Shown here: piece after piece, positions 58,525 to 64,000 of the stretch | How the letters are laid out: every line of letters starts with the position of its first letter | How positions within the stretch are numbered: position 1 is the first letter of the stretch | Origin: Massilia oculi | GTDB taxonomy: Bacteria > Pseudomonadota > Gammaproteobacteria > Burkholderiales > Burkholderiaceae_D | NCBI RefSeq assembly: GCF_003143515.1 | Contig: NZ_CP029343.1 | Coordinates: forward strand, 4,526,001-4,590,000 | Direction: 5' to 3' | DNA: 64,000 nt | Made by a program: the position numbers and the translations under genes | The notes under the pieces: model-generated | Databases searched by the model: none | Told to the model about the DNA's origin: nothing | What the model saw: only the letters and a program-made list of their open reading frames with translations

Positions 58525-59070
58525 TCAAGTCTTGCTCGCCTCCGGTTCCGCGGTCGCCACGATCGCGGACTGTTCGGCGTTCTTGCATTCATTGGCCAGC
58601 TGGCGGTTGAGCTTCGAGTCGAGCAGGATGCCCTTGGACGGGATACCGATCCAGATCAGGCCATAGTGCGGATTCTCGAAGCGCAGCGCGCCGGTGGTGG
58701 TGCCGATGCGCGCCAGGCGGTGCAGGCGCTGTTTCCAGCGCAGCGCGATATGGCTGCCATCGGTCTCGTTGGTATAGATCGTGATTTTGTTGCCGAGTTC
58801 GCAAGCGTATTCGGTCACCTTGGTGTCGGTGATGTCCGGCTCGTTGACTTCGAGCGGATCGGCGGCTGCAGCCGCAGCGGCTGCAGCTGCCGCGGCCGCG
58901 GCAGCGGCTTGCGCCTTCTTCGACGGTTTCTTCTTGGCTTGCGCCTTCAGGACTTTTTCCGCTTTCGGATGCGTTTCCTTGGAGGCTGCCGCGCTTGCCG
59001 GCGCGCACACGACGGCAGCCGCGAGCGCGACGGCGCAGGCGGCGATCATTTTCGGGAGGAGGGTGGCCAT
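58525..59070 (-). CDS. exported poly-Ala protein with MliC-like C-terminus
   Basis: A 181-residue protein with a signal peptide (ATLLPKMIAACAVALAAAVV to about residue 27), a Lys-rich stretch (KAEKVLKAQAKKKPSKKAQ), an uninterrupted run of about 16 Ala, and a C-terminal globular part: EYACELGNKITIYTNETDGS, then ALRFENPHYGLIWIGI. The YxC...G and GLxW pattern resembles C-type lysozyme inhibitors (MliC), but similarity is partial. GGGAGGAGGGT precedes the ATG at 59070. Confidence 0.72.
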   Translation of the reverse strand: MATLLPKMIAACAVALAAAVVCAPASAAASKETHPKAEKVLKAQAKKKPSKKAQAAAAAAAAAAAAAAAADPLEVNEPDITDTKVTEYACELGNKITIYTNETDGSHIALRWKQRLHRLARIGTTTGALRFENPHYGLIWIGIPSKGILLDSKLNRQLANECKNAEQSAIVATAEPEASKT

Positions 59071-59077
59071 GGTCGGT

Positions 59078-60082
59078 TTATTCGCTGTCGGGGAGGTTGA
59101 CGATTGCGGCAGCGGCTTCCGGCAGCGCGAGGCCCGCCAGTTTGGCACGCTGCAACACCGACCAATAATATCGGTAGCTCGCACGGTCGTGCAAGCGGCC
59201 ATGTTGGGCAATCGGTCCCCACTCCGCCGCCATCGCCTCCGTCAAGATATTCGTCGCTTCATTGACCTCGGAAAGGCGCGGCGTGAACGCCTTCAGGATC
59301 GGCTTGATCTGGTCCGGATGGATGCTCCACATCCGGGTGAAGCCGAATTCGGCGCCGGCGCGCTGGGCGTCGTTGGCGACCGTCGGGCTGTCCTTGATGT
59401 CGGTCGTGACGTTGTGCGCCGCCACCTTGCCGTGGGCGTGGCAGGCCGCCACCATCTCGAGCTTGGCGCGCACCACCAGCGGGTGGGTGAACTGGCCCGG
59501 GGTGCGCATCGCGCTGGCGGGGATGGCCCCATAGTGGCTCGACACAAAATCCATGATGCCGAACGACAGGCACTCGACCTGGGGCAGGGCGGCGATGTCG
59601 TAGGCTTCGCGCAGCGCGCCGTGGGTCTCGATCAATACGTGCACCGGCAGGTTGACCGGTCCGGCGCTCCGGCGGCCGGCGCTCTGGGCGTGCTGGTTGA
59701 TCAGGTCGATGGCGCGCGTGACTTCGATCGCGCTTTCCACCTTGGGCAGCACCACATAGGCCAGGCGTTTGGCCGCGCCGCCGACGATCAATTCGACGTC
59801 CTTCGCAAAATGGGGGCTGGCCGGCTCGTGCAGGCGCGCGCCGATGCGGTCGAAATGGTTGTCGTCGCTATTGACGAGCTGCGCCACCAGGATGGCGTGC
59901 TCCAGTTCGCTGCCGGCGGTGGCGCCGTCTTCGCAGTCGAAAGTGATGTCGAACAGGGGGCCAAGCTCTTGTTGCAGGGCCATCGATTTGCGCATCAGCT
60001 TCTCGGAGCCGGCGTAGTGGTCGCAGGCGGGGAGAAGGAGCGGCTGGCGTTTGCCCTGGAATAAAACCTCGGAAGGGTGCAT
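59078..60082 (-). CDS. HpcH/HpaI aldolase - citrate lyase beta (CitE-like) family protein
   Basis: A 334-residue TIM-barrel lyase: FDITFDCEDGATAG holds the metal-binding Glu/Asp, VLPKVESAIEV the second Glu, and IETHGALREAYDI is typical of the malyl-CoA/citrate lyase family. It sits between acnA and mdh as in many Burkholderiales. It is not accompanied by citD/citF, so it is not a classical citrate lyase. The substrate, perhaps a malyl- or citramalyl-CoA, is unknown. ATG 60082 fits the MHPSEVLFQGKR start. Confidence 0.85.
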   Translation of the reverse strand: MHPSEVLFQGKRQPLLLPACDHYAGSEKLMRKSMALQQELGPLFDITFDCEDGATAGSELEHAILVAQLVNSDDNHFDRIGARLHEPASPHFAKDVELIVGGAAKRLAYVVLPKVESAIEVTRAIDLINQHAQSAGRRSAGPVNLPVHVLIETHGALREAYDIAALPQVECLSFGIMDFVSSHYGAIPASAMRTPGQFTHPLVVRAKLEMVAACHAHGKVAAHNVTTDIKDSPTVANDAQRAGAEFGFTRMWSIHPDQIKPILKAFTPRLSEVNEATNILTEAMAAEWGPIAQHGRLHDRASYRYYWSVLQRAKLAGLALPEAAAAIVNLPDSE

Positions 60083-60167
60083 ATCTCTCACAACATGAAA
60101 CGGCCGTGCCAGTTGAATGACACGGCGCGGTTTGGCGCACGGCAAATGCCGCGCGCCAGGTTCAAAC

Positions 60168-61157
60168 TTAGCCCAGCAGGTGAGCGACGCCCGCCTTCTC
60201 TTCTTCCAGCTCTTTCAGGGTCAGGTTGATGCGCTCTTGCGAGAACGCATCGATGTCCAGACCCTGGACGATGGTGTATTCGCCATTCTCGGTGGTCACC
60301 GGGAAGCCGAACATGGTGCCTTCAGGGATGCCGTAGGAACCATCCGAAGGGATACCCATGGTGGTCCACTTGCCGTTGGTGCCCAGCACCCAGTCGCGCA
60401 CGTGGTCGATGGCGGCGTTGGCGGCCGAAGCAGCCGACGACAGGCCGCGCGCTTCGATGATGGCGGCGCCGCGCTTGCCGACGGTCGGCAGGAAGGTGTT
60501 GGCGTTCCATTCCTGGTCGTTGATCAGGTCCTTGATCGACTCGCCGCCGGCGGTGGCGAAGCGGTAGTCGGCGTACATGGTCGGCGAGTGGTTGCCCCAC
60601 ACGACCATCTTTTCGATGTCCTTGACGGCCTTGCCGGTCTTGGCGGCCACTTGCGACAGGGCGCGGTTGTGGTCCAGGCGCAGCATGGCGGTGAAGTTCT
60701 TGGCCGGCAGGCTCGGGGCCGATTTCATCGCGATGTAGGCGTTGGTGTTGGCCGGGTTGCCGACCACCAGCACCTTGACGTTGCGCGAAGCGACGGCGTC
60801 CAGCGCTTTACCTTGCACGGTGAAGATCTGGGCGTTGGCTTCCAGCAGGTCCTTGCGCTCCATGCCCGGGCCGCGTGGGCGGGCGCCGACCAGCAGGGCG
60901 ACGTCGGCGTCCTTGAAGGCGGTCATCGGATCCGAGTGGGCGGTCATGCCCTCGAGCAGCGGGAATGCGCAGTCGTCGATTTCCATCATGACGCCCTTGA
61001 GCGCCTTCTGTGCCTTCTCGTTGTCGATCTCGAGCAGCTGAAGGATGACCGGCTGGTCCTTGCCCAGCATGTCGCCGTTGGCGATGCGGAACAGCAGGGA
61101 ATAGCCGATCTGGCCGGCCGCGCCGGTGACGGCGACGCGCATTGGGGTTTTAGCCAT
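60168..61157 (-). CDS. mdh: malate dehydrogenase
   Basis: Oxidises malate to oxaloacetate with NAD. The 329-residue protein has the N-terminal Rossmann motif [20 protein letters not shown], the substrate loop [16 protein letters not shown], and the catalytic His in [15 protein letters not shown]. The [12 protein letters not shown] region is typical of the betaproteobacterial enzyme. Start ATG 61157. It is divergent from the GntR regulator. Confidence 0.97.
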   Translation of the reverse strand: MAKTPMRVAVTGAAGQIGYSLLFRIANGDMLGKDQPVILQLLEIDNEKAQKALKGVMMEIDDCAFPLLEGMTAHSDPMTAFKDADVALLVGARPRGPGMERKDLLEANAQIFTVQGKALDAVASRNVKVLVVGNPANTNAYIAMKSAPSLPAKNFTAMLRLDHNRALSQVAAKTGKAVKDIEKMVVWGNHSPTMYADYRFATAGGESIKDLINDQEWNANTFLPTVGKRGAAIIEARGLSSAASAANAAIDHVRDWVLGTNGKWTTMGIPSDGSYGIPEGTMFGFPVTTENGEYTIVQGLDIDAFSQERINLTLKELEEEKAGVAHLLG

Positions 61158-61477
61158 GATGAATCTCCAAAGTGGGAATGAAAACGGTTTGCGCCGGTGC
61201 CGACGCCGAGCATACGCCTGTTTGGTTACAAGTTACTTTCACTGCGGTTGGGTGAAGCTGCAATGATACCAAAAGCGCACTTCAAGCCTTCAAGGTCAAA
61301 AGACGGGTGTCGCGCGCGTACAATGATGTCAAGAGTGGCGCCGACTCCCGGTCGGCCATGAGTGTATTCCTCTGCCGTTTGGTCTGTCAATTCAATATCA
61401 TATGTCTTATATAAGACACATATCTGAAGACCTCTAATACTGGACGGTCATGCACTTTTGTGGTGAAATCGCGGTCT
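61158..61477. other. 320-base divergent regulatory region between mdh and the GntR gene
   Basis: No gene is supported. The GntR-proximal half is AT-rich and holds a perfect 16-bp palindrome (61403-61418). The mdh-proximal half should contain the mdh promoter, but I could not pick a convincing -35/-10 pair. Confidence 0.6.
61403..61418. promoter_or_regulatory. GntR-family operator candidate
   Basis: TGTCTTATATAAGACA is a perfect palindrome; the core resembles operators bound by FadR/HutC-type GntR regulators. It lies 60 bases upstream of the GntR start, so autoregulation and control of mdh or sdh are plausible. Confidence 0.65.
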
Positions 61478-62242
61478 ATGAATTCCGCCCCGTCCAATCC
61501 GGCCGTTGATCCTGCCAGCAGTGGCTCGCCGTCGTTCCGGCCCCTCTACCAGCAGATCAAGGCGCTGATCACCCAGAGCCTGCAGGCGGGTGAATGGAAA
61601 CCTGGCGAACTCATGCCGAGCGAAGTCGAGCTGGCGGCCCGTTTCAAGGTCAGCCAGGGCACCGTGCGCAAGGCGATCGACGAACTGGCCGCCGAGAACC
61701 TCGTGCTGCGACGCCAGGGCAAGGGCACCTTCGTTGCCAGCCACGCCGAAGAGCGCGCCCATTTCCGCTTCCTGCGGCTGATGCCGGATGAAGGCGTCCC
61801 GCATCATCCCGAGAACCGCTTCCTCGAGGTCAAGCGCATTCGCGCGCCGGCCGAGGTCGCGCGCCTGCTCGACCTCAAGTCGGGCGACGCCGTGGTCTAC
61901 ATCAAGCGTGTGCAGTCGTTCGACGGCCAGCCGACCATCCTGGAAGAGCTGTGGCTGCCGGGGCAGCTGTTCAAGGGGCTGAGCGCGGAGCGGCTGCAGG
62001 AATATAAGGGGCCGATGTACGGCCTGTTCGAGACCGAGTTCGGCACGCGCATGATCCGCGCGACCGAAAAGATCCGCGCGGTGTCGGCCGATGCGACCAC
62101 GGCCGAGCACCTGAAGGTGGCGCCCGGCACGCCGCTGCTGTTGGGCGAGCGGGTGTCGTTCACCTATGGCGACAAGGCCGTCGAGCTGCGCCGCGAGCTG
62201 TACTCGACCGCGAAACACCATTATTTGAACGAATTGTCGTAA
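61478..62242 (+). CDS. GntR-family regulator with UTRA domain (HutC type)
   Basis: A 254-residue regulator. The N-terminal winged HTH is SFRPLYQQIKALITQSLQAG and LMPSEVELAARFKVSQGTVR; the UTRA effector domain follows (VLRRQGKGTFVASHAEERAH; HHYLNEL at the end). Between mdh and sdhC it probably responds to a TCA-cycle or central-metabolism signal. ATG 61478 gives a typical start; GTG 61460 is an alternative. Confidence 0.87.
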   Translation: MNSAPSNPAVDPASSGSPSFRPLYQQIKALITQSLQAGEWKPGELMPSEVELAARFKVSQGTVRKAIDELAAENLVLRRQGKGTFVASHAEERAHFRFLRLMPDEGVPHHPENRFLEVKRIRAPAEVARLLDLKSGDAVVYIKRVQSFDGQPTILEELWLPGQLFKGLSAERLQEYKGPMYGLFETEFGTRMIRATEKIRAVSADATTAEHLKVAPGTPLLLGERVSFTYGDKAVELRRELYSTAKHHYLNELS

Positions 62243-62512
62243 GGAGCGTCAAGCGGGAAACAGCCGAGTCAATATTCTCTGTTTTCTGTCTTTTCGAATA
62301 GTTCGGAAAAGAGCCAAATGGGATAAAACTCCCCTCTGCGGCAATCGTGCGAATGCGATTAAAATATATTGGTTTTGGGTACGCGACGGACATGACCCGG
62401 TTCGCCGCTCGCTGTCCCGCTGGTTTGGTCCCACTTTCCCGGACCGGGCCGTGAAATCGGCAAGAATGCAGGGTTCATACAAAAATTTGTCATAAATGGG
62501 AGGTGTACCATC

Positions 62513-62938
62513 ATGTCGGAAGCCGTGAGAGAAGCAAGCAAGAAAGGGCGGCCGGTGTATCGCAACGTCGGATTCGGCGATATCACGACGAAATATCGCA
62601 TGCCGCCGTCGGCGATCGTGTCGATCCTGCACCGCGTCAGCGGCGCCGGAATGTTCCTGCTGCTGCCGTTCCTGCTGTATTTGTTCCAGCAGAGCCTGCT
62701 GTCGGAATCGACGTTCGGCTACTTCGCCGGCATCGTGTCGCACCCGCTGGTCAAGATCATCCTGCTGGGCCTGTCCTGGGCTTACCTGCACCACTTCACC
62801 GCCGGCATCCGCCACCTGTTCATGGACAATCACTTTGCCCTGGATAAGGACGCCGCCCAGAAGACCGCACGCTGGGTGCTGATCATCAGCCTGCTGCTGA
62901 CCGCCCTGGTCGGCCTGAAACTGTTCGGAGTGTTTTAA
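62513..62938 (+). CDS. sdhC: succinate dehydrogenase cytochrome b556 subunit
   Basis: A 141-residue membrane anchor of complex II. It has three helices; SAIVSILHRVSGAGMFLLLP holds the SH(R)-type quinone-site segment and LHHFTAGIRHLFMD the heme-axial His. KGRPVYRNVGF is the usual N-terminal motif. GGGAGG precedes ATG 62513. It begins the sdhCDA(B) operon. Confidence 0.95.
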   Translation: MSEAVREASKKGRPVYRNVGFGDITTKYRMPPSAIVSILHRVSGAGMFLLLPFLLYLFQQSLLSESTFGYFAGIVSHPLVKIILLGLSWAYLHHFTAGIRHLFMDNHFALDKDAAQKTARWVLIISLLLTALVGLKLFGVF

Positions 62939-62941
62939 ATC

Positions 62942-63310
62942 ATGGCAACCAAGAATAATATCGGACCACGCCGCATGGTCGTCGGCGCCCACTACGGCTT
63001 CCGCGACTGGCTGGCGCAGCGCGTCACCGCCATCGTCATGGCGATCTACACGGTCGTCCTGCTGGTCTCCTTCCTGACCGGCCAGAATTTCACCTATGAA
63101 GGCTGGGCCGGCCTGTTCGCCCAGCAATGGTTCAAGCTGTTCTCGCTGGTGACTTTCCTGGCGCTGTACTACCACGCCTGGGTCGGTATCCGTGACATCT
63201 GGATGGACTACGTCAAGAACGCAGGCCTGCGCCTGCTGCTCCAGCTCGCAACGATCTTCTGGCTGATCGCTTGCGCCGCCTGGACCGTGCAAATTCTGTG
63301 GAGTGTGTAA
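62942..63310 (+). CDS. sdhD: succinate dehydrogenase hydrophobic membrane anchor subunit
   Basis: A 122-residue three-helix anchor. [20 protein letters not shown] contains the conserved N-terminal amphipathic segment; [20 protein letters not shown] includes the heme/quinone-site His and Asp. It starts 3 bases after sdhC, and sdhA follows 2 bases after its stop. Confidence 0.95.
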   Translation: MATKNNIGPRRMVVGAHYGFRDWLAQRVTAIVMAIYTVVLLVSFLTGQNFTYEGWAGLFAQQWFKLFSLVTFLALYYHAWVGIRDIWMDYVKNAGLRLLLQLATIFWLIACAAWTVQILWSV

Positions 63311-63312
63311 TC

Positions 63313-64000
63313 GTGGCAGCAATCAAAACTGCAATCCCAACCCGTCGCTTTGACGCGGTCATCGTTGGCGCCGGCGGTTCCGGCATGCGCGCTTCGCTGC
63401 AACTGGCCGAAGCCGGTCTGAACGTCGCAGTCCTGTCGAAAGTCTTCCCGACCCGCTCGCACACCGTCGCGGCGCAGGGCGGCATCGGCGCCTCGCTGGG
63501 CAATATGAGCGAGGACGACTGGTACTGGCACATGTTCGACACCGTCAAGGGTGGCGACTACCTGGGCGACCAGGATGCGATCGAATTCATGTGCCGCGAA
63601 GCACCGAAGGTCGTCTATGAGCTGGAACACTTCGGCATGCCGTTCGACCGCAATCCCGACGGCACCATCTACCAGCGCCCATTCGGCGGCCACACCGCGA
63701 ACTTCGGCGAAAAGCCGGTCCAGCGCGCCTGCGCCGCGGCCGACCGTACCGGCCACGCGCTGCTGCACACCCTGTACCAGCGTAACGTCCGCGCCCGCAC
63801 CCACTTCTTCGTCGAGTGGATGGCCCTGGACATCATCCGCGACGCCGATGGCGACGTGGTCGGCGTGATGGCCCTGGAAATGGAAACCGGCGACGTGATG
63901 ATCCTGGAAGCGAAGACCACCATCTTCGCCACCGGCGGCGCAGGCCGCATCTTCGCCGCATCGACCAACGCCTTCATCAACACCGGCGACGGCATGGGCA
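63313..64000 (+). CDS. sdhA: succinate dehydrogenase flavoprotein subunit, 5' part
   Basis: The open frame begins at GTG 63313 ([20 protein letters not shown]) and runs off the window end after 229 codons. The FAD-binding [17 protein letters not shown] motif, the covalent-FAD His in [16 protein letters not shown], and [20 protein letters not shown] are present. It oxidises succinate to fumarate in complex II. The 2-base spacing after sdhD indicates translational coupling. Confidence 0.96.
   Translation, partial: MAAIKTAIPTRRFDAVIVGAGGSGMRASLQLAEAGLNVAVLSKVFPTRSHTVAAQGGIGASLGNMSEDDWYWHMFDTVKGGDYLGDQDAIEFMCREAPKVVYELEHFGMPFDRNPDGTIYQRPFGGHTANFGEKPVQRACAAADRTGHALLHTLYQRNVRARTHFFVEWMALDIIRDADGDVVGVMALEMETGDVMILEAKTTIFATGGAGRIFAASTNAFINTGDGMG

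Overview
The window is a chromosomal segment of a high-GC betaproteobacterium, most likely an Oxalobacteraceae member close to Massilia/Telluria/Janthinobacterium. This rests on gene order typical of Burkholderiales (leuD-leuB-asd-fimV-truA-trpF-trpB-trpA, accD-folC-SPOR-cvpA-purF-metZ, rpsF-priB-rpsR-rplI-dnaB, mdh-GntR-sdhCDA), on a DUF2863 protein, and on strong G/C at third codon positions. No plasmid or phage backbone and no CRISPR array was seen. The genus is inferred; no search was run.

Layout. 1-9.5 kb: leucine, aspartate-family and tryptophan biosynthesis on the + strand, with the polar hub protein FimV and tRNA modification enzyme TruA. 9.5-10.8 kb: an interruption between trpA and accD holding two paralogous small membrane proteins embedded in REP-like palindromes. 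10.8-17.4 kb: accD, folC, a SPOR protein, cvpA, purF and a Met-pathway PLP enzyme. 17.5-24.1 kb: a Sel1 protein, lexA with its SOS box, the rpsF-priB-rpsR-rplI operon, dnaB and a DUF47/Pit phosphate pair. 24.2-32.2 kb, mostly - strand: an MBL hydrolase, an ECF42-type sigma factor operon with two YCII/DGPF proteins and a VOC protein, an intact IS1595-family element, a PIN-PhoH ATPase, a peroxiredoxin and a Mth938-like protein. 32.3-37.3 kb: alaA, hom and an MFS-acyltransferase fusion. 37.3-39.7 kb: tRNA-Pro(GGG) followed by a small accessory patch (decayed IS903-like copy, SnoaL-like protein, HxlR regulator). 39.7-47.1 kb: a cNMP-domain flavoprotein, a CorA/ZntB transporter, a CadR-like regulator with a divergent cation transporter, a HAD phosphatase-like protein plus a frameshifted glycosyltransferase, and a disordered protein. 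47.4-55.4 kb: a KGG stress protein, an M14 carboxypeptidase, a CYTH protein, a serine hydrolase, UDP-galactopyranose mutase, a fused remnant of a LysR/SDR pair, DUF2863 and the iron-related dioxygenase PiuC behind a Fur box. 55.7-64 kb: TCA-cycle block acnA, MliC-like protein, CitE-like lyase, mdh (all -), then a GntR regulator and sdhC-sdhD-sdhA (+, running off the end).

Themes. Most of the window is housekeeping. The points of interest are regulatory and evolutionary: an untranslated region between a perfect Fur box and a strong terminator that could be an iron-responsive small RNA or leader; an IS1595 copy inserted exactly into the poly-T tract of the phoH terminator; the REP-palindrome insertion splitting trpA from accD; a deletion scar joining the 3' ends of a LysR and an SDR gene; and several well-formed operators (LexA, CadR-type, GntR-type, HxlR-type). 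I found no clearly unprecedented multi-gene system.
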